From the NCBI GenBank assembly GCA_005281725.1, contig SSBO01000012.1:13056378-13120377 (forward strand): a stretch of DNA of 64,000 nucleotides. The letters run 5' to 3'. A program made the position numbers and the translations under genes. A model generated the notes under the pieces. The model worked only from the letters and a program-made list of their open reading frames with translations, was not told the origin of the DNA and did no database searches. Shown one piece after another: positions 37,570 through 50,621 of the stretch. Origin of the DNA: Wuchereria bancrofti (lineage: Eukaryota; Nematoda; Chromadorea; Rhabditida; Onchocercidae). The first letter of the stretch is position 1. The number at the start of each line of letters is the position of its first letter.

Positions 37570-39745
37570 CACTATAAATATACAATTGTAAAAAATGATT
37601 AATTGCAATTAAGAGATGGTGTTGGATAAATGTAAATTTGAGAATAAAGGAAATTTGATTAAGGATAGATATTTCTTTGTTACAATATCTATTACATGCA
37701 TTTAATTCTCACATATCTCATACGGTATAATGTGTGTAAAGCGAGGTTAATTTATGAACAAAGAGATGCTTCATTTACAGCTTCTCGCTTTTCAGCGACA
37801 ATACTTGCAAATATTAAGCATAACAAAAATCTAATCATTCATATGCAACTTTTCCCTTTAACTGGGGAATTAGCCAAACTACCTCTTCTTATTAAAACAA
37901 AATAAATTTTAAACAAGTTAATTTACAATACAAATAGAATATATTAGTTAATTAAATTTTTAATAAAATTAATGATTAAAGATTAAAAATTGAAAAAGTG
38001 AAATGATTTCTTCTTTTATGGAAATTAATATGTTTATAAAGAAAATTTTTTTTCTGATTTGTGTTTTTTTTCGGGCGAATTTATTGTTTATCTAATGAAA
38101 TATGCTAATAAGAGTTAAATGTAAATTTGTTAGTTATATATTAGCCCAACTTGATTCTGCTCAAGAAACCGCACTCTCTTCGGACGTTGAATGAGGTGAA
38201 ACAATTGTGGGCTGCGAAATTGTATCAATCAACAACAACAACAACAGCAGCAACTAAAGAGACAACAACAACAGCGACAACGACAATAGCGCCAAAACAA
38301 TAAAGTTCCAGTTTGAACTAAATGTTATACAATAATAATAAGTAATTAAATATTTCATGTGTGAAAATCTTTGCTGTTAAAATGCCTCTTGCAAATGTTC
38401 CCATGCATACATGCCAGACAAATAAATTTATTTAAACCAAATAATTTGAATATTCAATCATCAAGCTAAAAGTTCTCTCATACTATTTCTGCAATCAATA
38501 AATTATCCAAATGTAAAATTAACATAAATTGATAATTTAAATTTTAATAAATTGAGCACAAATACAGTGTTTTATAATTAAAGTTAAGAGCAAATCATTT
38601 TTTTGAAAATAGGCAGTGCTATTTAGATAGTAAATGATACAGATAATAGCATATTATTTAGTAAAATTAATATTTAAATTATCATGACATTGTTATATTA
38701 GAAAACATGGAATTCTGCTACTTCCAACATATATAATTCAAATTCTAATAATGTTGCACATTACAGTAGAAAGCATAGGCCTTAAGTTGTATTTTGAAGT
38801 TAACTGCATGTTAATAAATTAATCAGATTTCAATCAAAGTATGTTCACAGATTACAATTTAGAGTGAACTGAAATTCTCCAACTGAAGAAGTCATAACTA
38901 TACTTTGGTATTCTTTGCTTAAGTAAGTATTGAAGTAATACGATTATTACATATGAAATGCAGCTCATACACTTAGTTCACTGAAAGTAGCTGGTTGAGT
39001 ATTTGTTTTACACCAGGAGGTCAAGGATCAAATTAAAAGTTATTACATACAAAAACGCATCATTCGATATCGGAATGGATAAATCATACATTTAGTTGAT
39101 TGAACTCAGTTAGTCGAGTAACTTTTTACACGCAGGAAGTCAAAGGTCATATCGAGTAATAAATTTAACCGTTGCCATCCTTTTGTTCTCTTTTCTCTAT
39201 GATGGAATATTGATTAACATCTTAATTTTCCGCTATTTTTCAGATTTTTTCGTAATGTTTGTGTTTGTTTATCAAAAATTTAACTTTATAACAACGAAAA
39301 TTGCTAAATGATAAGTGTAATTAAGATGTAATTAAATAAAAATTGTAGTTAAACCTTTATTATTACTGTTATTTTTTTATTCTTTTCTGCAACCAAAAAT
39401 CTGATTTTTTTGTTTTTTGGAGGTAGTATTTTATAATTAGTAAATCTAATTAACATACAAAGAAAAAACATTTTTTTAAAATAAGATAAACTTTAATAAG
39501 TTGTATCATTTGATCCGTTCATTATTATTATTTCCTTAATTTCATAATTAATAGACCACATTTCTGCTTTAACTCTCTCTAATCTTCTCAATATTAATTG
39601 TCAGTTGTCATCTTTTTCTTTTAATATATTGTAGTAAGGTGCATTTGACAATGATGCAAGAGGTGGAAAAGAGTACACATGATAGGTATGAAATCCAGTT
39701 GCGTATACATAGCCTTAAGGCGTGGCTTAGGGCCTCATTCTAGAG
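37570..39745. other. Intergenic DNA with CAA/CAG repeat
   Basis: No receptor continuation is recognisable after the N. A 69-residue open frame at 37696-37905 has mixed composition but no family I know. Bases 38230-38290 are an imperfect CAA/CAG/CGA repeat on the plus strand. From 38276 the sequence is the left copy of the duplication around the N at 39964. Confidence 0.45.
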
Positions 39746-41652
39746 ATGGCCATATACTACAATGGGATCGATATATTCAGTGAGTTGGGCTGGAGGCGAT
39801 ACTACTTTCCAACGGCTCGTTGTCAAACGCTGTGTTGCTGCTGTTGGCCGCCGTATCATTGCGCTTTAGTACTTAGCGTTATTGACACAACAATCGTTGG
39901 TATTTTTGCATATCGTACCGCTGATTTATTATACAGCTCAGGAAATAATTAAGTTTCATTATTNGACAACGACAATAGCGCCAAAACAATAAAGTTCCAG
40001 TTTGAACTAAATGTTATACAATAATAATAAGTAATTAAATATTTCATGTGTGAAAATCTTTGCTGTTAAAATGCCTCTTGCAAATGTTCCCATGCATACA
40101 TGCCAGACAAATAAATTTATTTAAACCAAATAATTTGAATATTCAATCATCAAGCTAAAAGTTCTCTCATACTATTTCTGCAATCAATAAATTATCCAAA
40201 TGTAAAATTAACATAAATTGATAATTTAAATTTTAATAAATTGAGCACAAATACAGTGTTTTATAATTAAAGTTAAGAGCAAATCATTTTTTTGAAAATA
40301 GGCAGTGCTATTTAGATAGTAAATGATACAGATAATAGCATATTATTTAGTAAAATTAATATTTAAATTATCATGACATTGTTATATTAGAAAACATGGA
40401 ATTCTGCTACTTCCAACATATATAATTCAAATTCTAATAATGTTGCACATTACAGTAGAAAGCATAGGCCTTAAGTTGTATTTTGAAGTTAACTGCATGT
40501 TAATAAATTAATCAGATTTCAATCAAAGTATGTTCACAGATTACAATTTAGAGTGAACTGAAATTCTCCAACTGAAGAAGTCATAACTATACTTTGGTAT
40601 TCTTTGCTTAAGTAAGTATTGAAGTAATACGATTATTACATATGAAATGCAGCTCATACACTTAGTTCACTGAAAGTAGCTGGTTGAGTATTTGTTTTAC
40701 ACCAGGAGGTCAAGGATCAAATTAAAAGTTATTACATACAAAAACGCATCATTCGATATCGGAATGGATAAATCATACATTTAGTTGATTGAACTCAGTT
40801 AGTCGAGTAACTTTTTACACGCAGGAAGTCAAAGGTCATATCGAGTAATAAATTTAACCGTTGCCATCCTTTTGTTCTCTTTTCTCTATGATGGAATATT
40901 GATTAACATCTTAATTTTCCGCTATTTTTCAGATTTTTTCGTAATGTTTGTGTTTGTTTATCAAAAATTTAACTTTATAACAACGAAAATTGCTAAATGA
41001 TAAGTGTAATTAAGATGTAATTAAATAAAAATTGTAGTTAAACCTTTATTATTACTGTTATTTTTTTATTCTTTTCTGCAACCAAAAATCTGATTTTTTT
41101 GTTTTTTGGAGGTAGTATTTTATAATTAGTAAATCTAATTAACATACAAAGAAAAAACATTTTTTTAAAATAAGATAAACTTTAATAAGTTGTATCATTT
41201 GATCCGTTCATTATTATTATTTCCTTAATTTCATAATTAATAGACCACATTTCTGCTTTAACTCTCTCTAATCTTCTCAATATTAATTGTCAGTTGTCAT
41301 CTTTTTCTTTTAATATATTGTAGTAAGGTGCATTTGACAATGATGCAAGAGGTGGAAAAGAGTACACATGATAGGTATGAAATCCAGTTGCGTATACATA
41401 GCCTTAAGGCGTGGCTTAGGGCCTCATTCTAGAGATGGCCATATACTACAATGGGATCGATATATTCAGTGAGTTGGGCTGGAGGCGATACTACTTTCCA
41501 ACGGCTCGTTGTCAAACGCTGTGTTGCTGCTGTTGGCCGCCGTATCATTGCGCTTTAGTACTTAGCGTTATTGACACAACAATCGTTGGTATTTTTGCAT
41601 ATCGTACCGCTGATTTATTATACAGCTCAGGAAATAATTAAGTTTCATTATT
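38276..41652. repeat. Tandem 1.69-kb duplication around single N (39964)
   Basis: Bases 38276-39963 recur as 39965-41652 with no difference seen by eye, including a 68-residue open frame that is identical in both (39746-39952 and 41435-41641). Two identical long copies split by one N indicate unmerged overlapping contig ends. The real genome probably has one copy, so the exon at 39746 should not be counted as a second gene. Confidence 0.88.
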
Positions 41653-43553
41653 TTAGAAATAGTTTTAAGAATTACTATATATATATTTCAATTTAATCAA
41701 TTGTGCTAGAGCTAGAGGAGATATAAATATGATTATTTTATCAATTTAATTAACTTTTACAGAAGATGATATTCTAATGATTATAACAGTAACATTAATT
41801 ATGTATCGTTGAGTGTTTTTCATATATATAGTCATAATTATTGATATTTCTTTGAACAGATTTTAAAAATGTTAGTGATAAAAAAAGGAAACAGAGACAA
41901 TTCTGTAGTAATAAGTCAATAAATTATTAAATAATAATTAATTAAATGTTTATTTTAAATGTTATTACTAAATATTATTTTTTTAAAATATTATCAGTGT
42001 TTGTTTTAAATATTATTACGATATTTTATTGAAGAAATATTAAAAAGGAGAAGTGTAACATTTCTGTAATAGTAAACTAATAAGTCATTAATTAATAAAT
42101 AATCACTTATTTTGAGTATTACTACTTTACATTATAAGATGTGAATTATGTCCGAAGATTTATCATTATGATTAAAAGAAATAAAATTACCACAAAAATT
42201 ATTTTGTATTTATTCATACAGCAATTTAAAAAATTTTTGAATTCATTTGTTAATTTAAAAGATAGATGGTGTGCTCTGTGACCAATATATGCTCGTTAAA
42301 TTTGCCTAAATTATTATTATTCATGTAGATTTGTAATTTAATCAAAATTTGATCAATGAATTGATGAATTAAGGCATTTGGTGGTTGATGTCGTTGATCT
42401 GTTTTAGGAAATTTTAATATTCATCAAATATAGTATCTTAATATGATCACTTGAAAGCATATTTAAAAATGTTAATCTTTATTTAAATCTTGATTTAATT
42501 TCATTCGCGGCATCTTCCACACAAAAATTTATTAATATAAATCGTTGTAATCTCTCGCTAGTTAAATAAAGTTGATTATTATTTCAGCAAAACAAAATGC
42601 TATTTGGTTAAATATTAAATAATAATGTTGAAACAATTGCAATATGAATTTGATTATAGTGGTTTATTTGTTTGTTTATTTATTTATTTTATTTTACAAA
42701 TTGCAGTAATTGGATTGATTTTGGCATATTCCTGATCCTGTTGGGTTTCTTTATATGTGAACTATTCAGCACAATAACACTAGCCGTTTCTTATCGAGGA
42801 ATAATTCTCATTATGTTTTACTACGTTTAATACTACTTGCTGGTCAATTTGCTATAACAACATTCATTTCTGTTTTTTAATTCTGTATTTTATGGGTTTC
42901 ACCGAGAAACTTAATGATGGTATTGTAATCGCTTCATATGAGGTATTTGTTAATGTTATCCATCATTTCTAATATTTACTTAATTATTGAGAATTTAAAT
43001 AATTTTATTCTATACACTTGAATACTACCCGAATTCATTCCGGTAAGGAATCAGGGACGATCAAGATTAGCTGGCTGGAATTAAGCATTGATCAAAAGCA
43101 ATAATGATTAATTATTCTTATTTCTTGAATAGATCAAAATTATTCATCATATTTAAATTGTTAAAATATTTTTTTTGAGTCTAAAATTTGAAAAAAAAGA
43201 AGAATTGTAAAAGGTAAGCATAAATTTATCTTAAATATGTAAATTTTCAAAAAAAAAACTTTTGTTCATTTCAATATTGGGCAAATGATGAACTGGATGA
43301 AAACGATCGTAGAAGAGCTGTAAATGAGTTATTCATTTATGCAATTGGTACTTTTGTTGTTATATTTATGTATACAGTATATGAGTTATTCGAGTTATAC
43401 ATTACTCGAAAATATCAGAATACTCTCGATACACCACCTGAATTCATTTCAGTAATCAGGAACCGCCAAGACTAGCTGGACCGAAATTAAGCATTGATCA
43501 ACAGCAATGTATCGCACCATTACCACCACTCTACAATCCGCAATATCGCTAAA
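41435..43553 (+). pseudogene. Multi-spanning membrane protein with PPxY tail, probably damaged
   Basis: Four membrane-protein-like stretches lie in order on the plus strand: a Cys-rich segment with a TM helix (RCQTLCCCCWPPYHCALVLS, 41435-41590); a TM stretch (DFGIFLILLGFFICELFSTI, near 42720-42800); a short loop exon (FTEKLNDGIVIASYE, ending 42942 at a GTATTT donor); and a soluble plus TM exon (WANDELDENDRRRAVNELF, then a TM helix, 43279-43430). A tail in another frame ends APLPPLYNPQYR followed by a stop at 43553. A Cys-rich start, four TM segments and a terminal PPLY (PY) motif recall LAPTM-type lysosomal proteins that bind Nedd4 ligases, but this is inference. Problems: no clean acceptor precedes the fourth exon, the first exon does not join the second in frame, and the tail is frameshifted. 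An extra exon may be unseen. Confidence 0.45.
43010..43107 (+). repeat. Partial copy of the membrane-protein tail exon
   Basis: Bases 43030-43107 resemble 43437-43518: both contain GAATTCATT, AATCAGG, AAGA(C/T)TAGCTGG and GGAATTAAGCATTGATCAA-like blocks. The upstream copy reads PEFIPVRNQ, then a short tail and a stop. It lies between two putative exons of the same gene, so it could be an alternative last exon or a decayed duplicate. Confidence 0.6.
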
Positions 43554-43694
43554 TGATCAATCAAAGAGTTTCATCCTTCAAATCGATCAGTGAAATCGAT
43601 CACTGGATTTTTTTTTGGCAAAGTTTTATACCTAAATATAAGTATTTTCACGGCTTTTATACTTTTTCGTATTGGCTTTTAATTTTCCTCCTAT

Positions 43695-46573
43695 ATTTAC
43701 TAAAACGAAAAAAAAGAAAAACGAAAAGTTAACGTAGTTGTCTCATCATATTATATATTGTTCAAAAATTTTTTTTTGTTATAAAATTTAAATTAAATGA
43801 GTTAATATTTTGCTGCAAATAACAAGATTCAAATTTAAAAAGTTAAATTCAAATTGACAAAAATTAAATTTCAACTTTTTTCCTTTATTTTATTATACTC
43901 TTATCATATGGACCAATAATTTCTTTAACTGATTAATTATATTGATGATGATATCATTATTATCACAGCATTATTCATCACTTATGTGTTGGTTGGTTGG
44001 TCGTCCATTTCTTTTTTTTATTTTATTTTAACATTCTCATTCCCACACAAACCGTTTTTGAACGATAAAACAAAAATTCCACTTTTTTTTTAATTTAAAT
44101 TCAACATCCCATTGCCTTCCTATCTTCCCTTTCTTCGTTTCTTTTTTTCGGTCATTGTAATGATTCATTTTTTCTTTCTTTTTGTTTTGTTTTATATTTA
44201 CAATAATATCTGCCCAATTTCTTTTTTTCTCTAAATTTCAAAAATTTTTGAATTAATTCATTTTTTATTAGTTTTTAAAAATTAGAGTGAGTTTATTAGT
44301 AATTTTTATTACTAATAATAATCCGTATATTGAAATTTTCATCATGTTTTAAAATAGAGTTAAAAATGCACATTAAAAAAACGAAAAAATGCGAATGAAA
44401 ATTTTTCAGCTACTGTAATTATTAATATTAACGATAACGAAAGCATATAGAAAAAAATGAATTTTTTTAAGTCAATTTAAGGTTATTCACATATATATAT
44501 ATTACTGCTATATATATATATATATTGTTAATTTTCTAGTTAGTAAGTACTTCTGTAATGATTAAAGGATTGAATTTTTTTTGAATGTATTAGCTAATAT
44601 TTTTTTACGTTTTTTTAAAATATTATTGTAATTTGTGAGGAAAGTTTGTTGTTTGTGGGGAAAGTTGTTCTATTGGCGCAGTCGAAGCCTTTATTGATAA
44701 CTACAATATAATATAGCAGTAATAACGAATACAGAAATGAAGTATAAATAGAAGGAAGGAATAGTGGAGGGTGTTTCGTGTAGAGTCGAGTTAATATGAA
44801 TGCAGTTTTTACCTATTATCTCTTGCATTATATATGTTAAGATGTGGGAGTGGTTTATAATTAGACATTTTCGTAAAGAATAAATCGTTTAGACATGATA
44901 ATGAGTTACTTGAACAGTAGGTTACAATGGATTAAATGGATATCACAAAGAAATTACAATGGGTTGCCTAGACATTAATTATAATGGGTGGCAATTATAA
45001 TTGGTTGCACTAGACATTACATGATGGATGCTCATAGCATGGGAATTGTTATAAGATCAAAGGTCAGTTAAACAAGTGCGATGTATTGCAAAGGACATTA
45101 CAATGGATTGCTACATTAAGCATTATTAACACTNATTTACTAAAACGAAAAAAAAGAAAAACGAAAAGTTAACGTAGTTGTCTCATCATATTATATATTG
45201 TTCAAAAATTTTTTTTTGTTATAAAATTTAAATTAAATGAGTTAATATTTTGCTGCAAATAACAAGATTCAAATTTAAAAAGTTAAATTCAAATTGACAA
45301 AAATTAAATTTCAACTTTTTTCCTTTATTTTATTATACTCTTATCATATGGACCAATAATTTCTTTAACTGATTAATTATATTGATGATGATATCATTAT
45401 TATCACAGCATTATTCATCACTTATGTGTTGGTTGGTTGGTCGTCCATTTCTTTTTTTTATTTTATTTTAACATTCTCATTCCCACACAAACCGTTTTTG
45501 AACGATAAAACAAAAATTCCACTTTTTTTTTAATTTAAATTCAACATCCCATTGCCTTCCTATCTTCCCTTTCTTCGTTTCTTTTTTTCGGTCATTGTAA
45601 TGATTCATTTTTTCTTTCTTTTTGTTTTGTTTTATATTTACAATAATATCTGCCCAATTTCTTTTTTTCTCTAAATTTCAAAAATTTTTGAATTAATTCA
45701 TTTTTTATTAGTTTTTAAAAATTAGAGTGAGTTTATTAGTAATTTTTATTACTAATAATAATCCGTATATTGAAATTTTCATCATGTTTTAAAATAGAGT
45801 TAAAAATGCACATTAAAAAAACGAAAAAATGCGAATGAAAATTTTTCAGCTACTGTAATTATTAATATTAACGATAACGAAAGCATATAGAAAAAAATGA
45901 ATTTTTTTAAGTCAATTTAAGGTTATTCACATATATATATATTACTGCTATATATATATATATATTGTTAATTTTCTAGTTAGTAAGTACTTCTGTAATG
46001 ATTAAAGGATTGAATTTTTTTTGAATGTATTAGCTAATATTTTTTTACGTTTTTTTAAAATATTATTGTAATTTGTGAGGAAAGTTTGTTGTTTGTGGGG
46101 AAAGTTGTTCTATTGGCGCAGTCGAAGCCTTTATTGATAACTACAATATAATATAGCAGTAATAACGAATACAGAAATGAAGTATAAATAGAAGGAAGGA
46201 ATAGTGGAGGGTGTTTCGTGTAGAGTCGAGTTAATATGAATGCAGTTTTTACCTATTATCTCTTGCATTATATATGTTAAGATGTGGGAGTGGTTTATAA
46301 TTAGACATTTTCGTAAAGAATAAATCGTTTAGACATGATAATGAGTTACTTGAACAGTAGGTTACAATGGATTAAATGGATATCACAAAGAAATTACAAT
46401 GGGTTGCCTAGACATTAATTATAATGGGTGGCAATTATAATTGGTTGCACTAGACATTACATGATGGATGCTCATAGCATGGGAATTGTTATAAGATCAA
46501 AGGTCAGTTAAACAAGTGCGATGTATTGCAAAGGACATTACAATGGATTGCTACATTAAGCATTATTAACACT
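43695..46573. repeat. Tandem 1.44-kb duplication around single N (45134)
   Basis: Bases 43695-45133 recur as 45135-46573, apparently identical. The unit includes the LTR described at 46094, so the left copy of that LTR (about 44655-45133) is probably not a separate element. This again has the signature of unmerged contig overlap. Confidence 0.88.
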
Positions 46574-46607
46574 TATTTAGGGTTTCGCGATATTGAAATT
46601 CGCGACA
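46094..46607 (-). mobile_element. BEL/Pao LTR (minus orientation)
   Basis: Read on the minus strand, the LTR starts TGTCGCGAATTTCAATATCG at 46607, just after a purine-rich GGTCGGGAG, and appears to end in CCCCACA near 46094. It carries a TATTTATA box-like stretch and an AATAAA signal before its end. It lies downstream of the retrotransposon C-terminal coding remnant, so it is the 3' LTR. Its first 30 bases match the start of the oppositely oriented LTR at 47213. The far boundary is approximate. Confidence 0.65.
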
Positions 46608-47212
46608 CTCCCGACCTAGGAAGTTAGGTGATTTAGGTGAGAGTTTTTTGTTGTTTTGTTGCACTTCTAGTTCGTTGTGCAATCGGTTCTTCCTCATTGT
46701 GGTTTGCTTCGGTTCATTTGTAGTTTTCTCCGAAGTAATTTGTTACCTTCCATAGTTTCAATTTCTAGAGGATACAGCATATTAATAGAGCGATTCATTT
46801 GAGTTCCTCGAGGTAATTCTATTAATGCGCTTCTTATTCGTTTATCTTGACTCACGTTGAGTTTATTTTTGCCAATTTCCATGTAGCACGAGGAGCGTTC
46901 GTTTCATTTACTATTACTATTTCTCCTTCAATAGGGGCTCTAATCTCTGCGCCTTTCGGAGATTTATATTCTGCTTGTGTACGTTTTCTCAAGCTAGGTA
47001 AATATTCCTTTTTCCATGTTTCCCAAAATGCATTGATTTTTTGCGTATTGGACTAATATTTGAGAAGGTTTCCCCTATTATCTAGTCTATAAGGAGTATA
47101 TTCATCTTGATAATCATCATTTGCAATTGGTATTGTTAGACATACGTCTGGATGGTGAAATCAGTTGGTCTTAGTATTGTCGAATCCTCGAAATTTACAT
47201 GTCGTAGGTTAG
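46608..47212 (-). mobile_element. BEL/Pao polyprotein C-terminal remnant
   Basis: Minus-strand fragments match the C-terminal end of BEL/Pao integrase polyproteins in order: LRPTDF near 47175; [18 protein letters not shown] near 47020; a domain with [20 protein letters not shown] near 46890; then, after a frameshift and stop, IRSALIELPRGTQMNRSINM and LYPLEIE. The order PR..WKL..I, R.A.(I/V)ELP.G, R.IN.LYPLE is the family's terminal domain. Stops and a frameshift show it is dead. Protease, reverse transcriptase and the integrase core are absent: upstream (higher coordinates) it is cut off by an inverted LTR. Confidence 0.82.
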
Positions 47213-47759
47213 TGTCACAGATTTTAATATCGCGAAACTCTAAAATATTATATAAGAGTTGTGAATATAAGCAAGAAATATATTCTATGAAATTCTTTGC
47301 AATAATGTTTATTCTTTGGACTCTTTGTTTCCAATCTTATGTTTAACCTGTAAATCCTTTATATATTGTTTACACGGTATCAGCTCCTTATTTAGTTGAC
47401 CTCATTGTTGTGTCGCCACTAATTGTAAAAATTATCCTTGAATCTATAAAAGGTTAACAACTTTTGCTTAACTGCTGTCCTTTGCGGTAGATAGATTTGC
47501 TTGTAAACCAGGTCAACAGCTCTTTGTTAGACCGATTACTCTTTCGGCAGGTCAATCTCATATTGTAAATAATATACTTTGTTTACTACACATATTGCTT
47601 GCTATATAAGGAGGTCACCCTTATTGAAAGGGGCATTGTGTGTTTTTTATCAAGAACGAGGAGAGTTCAGTTTCAATTGCTCTCTATCAAGTTATTGTAT
47701 TATTGCTTCTGTTAATAAAGGAATTATTATATTGCTCTGTTACCCCACATATTTACATC
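47213..47759 (+). mobile_element. BEL/Pao LTR (plus orientation)
   Basis: Starts TGTCACAGATTTTAATATCG, matching the start of the minus-strand LTR, and ends ...CCCCACA near 47759. It contains CTATATAAGG (TATA-like) at about 47602 and AATAAAGG near 47714. Its orientation is opposite to the retrotransposon remnant it abuts, so it is a solo LTR inserted there or the product of an inversion. Boundaries are inferred from the shared terminal motifs. Confidence 0.6.
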
Positions 47760-47799
47760 TACATCTAACGAATTTCCCTGCAATAACCTCTCCTAAAGG

Positions 47800-49300
47800 C
47801 GAGTATTGAGGAAGATTCTGAGAGAAGGGTAACTCTCACTTCGGGCAGATAGAGCTCGTTTAGCCCTGCAAAGTCGTTCATTTATGAGAAGGATACTGCT
47901 AACAAACGACTTGGAAATTTCGCTGCCATCGTCTAAGCTTGTAAAGGATAGAAGCAATTCTGCGCACCCTACGATTCATCTAAAAAAAACTTTTGCGCAG
48001 GCTCAAAGGATATGCGCAATTCCATTAAGCCCTGCATCGTGAGAAAGGAGGCAGCAGGTGCAACTAGGAGCCACAAACCCAACCCTGCACGTAGGTAGTT
48101 CAGGACTTTGTTGCTCGAGACTACGTGTAGTTGATGATAGTCCTGTTTGGTAGCATCCTGAATGATCAAATAACTTTTTTCAATCATAGCATTGCTTATT
48201 CCGTAAGGAGAGAGGTCTGAAAAAGGTGGCTTATTTGGCTACCCGATCAGCGGGTATCTTTTCCGCAGTCAAGCTAGAACAAAGAAACAAAGGCATACAT
48301 CTGCTTCCAAAAGTATGTTCAATTTGACTCTTGCATGTTGGGACACTCGAACAATGCTTTTCACTGGACTTCTAATTGCCCACGAACTGTCACGACTTAA
48401 TATCGACATTGCAGTCTGCGTGAATAAGGCACTTTTAAAGAAATGGCGAGGCTGTACATTCTTCTGGTCAGGTAAACCGAAAGCCGAATGTTCTTACCTG
48501 GCTTTATGACCAAGAACTCAACTGTCTCCAACCTGCCAACTTGACAACAGGTCATTCCGATCGAATTATCTCTTAGCCTTCCACTGTAAAATAACATGTT
48601 GTTTTCATCATTAGATTTTCAAGCTGTTCCCACAGAAAAAATCAAATTCTATACGCGCCTTCGTGGACTTATCCGAAAGGTTCTTGCAAACGATAAGGTC
48701 ACAATCATTGAATAGGAGAGAATCATAAGCATAGGGGAGAAGCTTGAACTGGAAAGGAGTATTAGGCAATGATAATGTTGTAAACTGCAATTACAGCGGA
48801 TGTCCTACTTGAGTTTTGGATAAAATAGCAACTACGGTCACATAAAAAAGGGCCTAAAGACAACTTATACACCTCATTGACTACATCTGAATAGGCCACA
48901 GAAACATTCGCGATATTCTTCACAGAATGTTAAACAAATTACCGCCTCATGCGATGCTAACTTATCCGAGAAGAGCAGCTTCTCGTCTTGCAAGTAGCAA
49001 ACTTCAACAGAAATTTTAGAACATCGAGAAGAGGTGGTAGATCAATGAAGTCAAGCAGAGCAGATCCAATCATATGCAAATTTCTGCTACCACAAAGAAC
49101 TTTGAAAATAGTGCATGGACCAACAATCACATTCCCAGTCCTTTTCTCAGTTCAGATGGCCGTTCGCTCTTCTCGCAGATGAAACTTTCATTTTGAAGGA
49201 ATGTCTGAACGCTTTCGATATCTTTTCCACCGTTTAGTTAAGGACTGTTGAGCAATTAGTGAGAACGTAAACTCAATTTGGAAGATACTCTCAAAGCCGT
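47800..49300 (+). mobile_element. LINE with broken AP-endonuclease domain, copy B
   Basis: Fragments follow the exonuclease-endonuclease-phosphatase domain of non-LTR retrotransposons: LTLACWDTRTML (N-terminal strand), ELSRLNIDIAVCVNKALLKK (the position of the catalytic ETK/ETR Glu region, here altered), CTFFWSGKPK (48450-48480), GFMTKNSTVSNLPT, PTEKIKFYTRLRGLIRKVLA then NDKVTII (before the lost GDFN), and HRNIRDILH. A linker follows, TNNHIPSPFLSSDGRSLLAD (about 49110-49180), which precedes the reverse transcriptase in intact elements. No reverse transcriptase is found. Several stops and frameshifts are present and catalytic residues are missing. The 5' flank shares sequence with copy A at 34600. 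Confidence 0.82.
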
Positions 49301-50621
49301 AGGCAAATGAAATTTAGCAACATGTGTCTGTTGTGTGCAATGAACTGTTTCATCTTATAGTTCATTTAAACGAAAAAGAAAAAGAAATTTCAGTCGTAAT
49401 AATGTCAAAATTTGAAATCGTCTTAAACATCATTTTACAATGATTTAAATTTGCAGTGTGAGAGAGGTATTAGCAGCAAGAATTTTGAGAGAATAAAAAA
49501 GTAAAGCAATCATCTTCGAACAAACATAGGCAGTATGATAATATTTTGAAACAAATATGTATTTATAACAAATTGATAGTGCGCAAATGTACACTTGCTA
49601 ACTTTTTAGACATCCTGTCCAGAACTTGTAGCGATTTGTTAAGGCGGTTTTCTCTGATTGTGGTTTAAAATTTTATTCGCTAACAACTGCTTTTACACAA
49701 AGTATTAATCTATATTGACAATGATTAATTTCATAGAATGTACACTTGCTATCAGTATAGGGCGAAGCAATAAATAAACAAGAAAAACAAATAAAGAATA
49801 TAAATGAAGCGAATGAGTTTGCAAGACTAAGATGAAGCTTGCCGATACTAAAAACAGACAAAGGGTTTAGACCCTTAAGCAGTTTACGACAAAACCACAT
49901 GATTACATTGAGTAAAGAGCTGTCACTAACGGATGATGTTTGTTTTTTTAGAGATGGGTTTCAATATTAATTGCCGATATCAATTGCTCATAAGTGTGAC
50001 TGTTAGATTAGAAAACGTTTACAATATTTCAACATTGCAAGCAAATATGGTTTAGAACAAAAAAACAATTTTCAATATATTAGCAGTGCATATATTCTTT
50101 GTTAACAGTTGAAAATTTTTTGAAAATTGAAAAATGAATGAAAATTTCTAGACAATGCAGATAACTCAGTTACAACTGGAAGAGATAACTGTTAACTGTA
50201 TAAATGATAGATGTATAAATGGAGTGCTTAAATGAAACATAATTTTGAAACAATTTTATATTTGTCTAAGGAATATTCAATTACGAAATCTTTAGTCCTT
50301 TCAGTTTCATATAATTTTATGTCGACATATGATTATATTCGGTTTTTCTGACAAATTTGTGGCTCGTTAATAATTATTTTACCACCGTTTCTTTAAGAAG
50401 CGAAAATATAGAATTGCGATAAACTAGCAAATGCATATATGCATATTCATGCTGTGTAAAAGCAGCGCAAATGATCGCGCAAATGTACTTTTACTGTTCA
50501 TGAAAATGTGCATTTGTGGTTGGTAAATGTTGTTTAAGTGCTCATATATGAATTATTATTGTTTGTAATTATCAACAAATTGCTCATGTATAATTATCGA
50601 AAGAAATTACTGAAAGAATTG
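49301..50621. other. A/T-rich DNA between LINE and duplicate block
   Basis: No exon recognised. Copy A of the duplication has only about 190 bp at this position, so about 1.1 kb was inserted here or lost there. A 75-residue minus-strand frame at 49673-49900 has no recognisable family. Confidence 0.45.

Noticed and set aside
39746..39952. An exact second copy of the 68-residue Cys-rich exon, suggesting tandem gene duplication
   Set aside because: The whole 1.69-kb surroundings are identical in both copies and separated by a single N, so a joining artefact is the better explanation.
46108..46125. TTGGCGCAGTCGAAG, similar to a retroelement primer-binding site
   Set aside because: It lies inside the minus-oriented LTR next to its AATAAA signal, so in context it belongs to the LTR and not to a primer-binding site.
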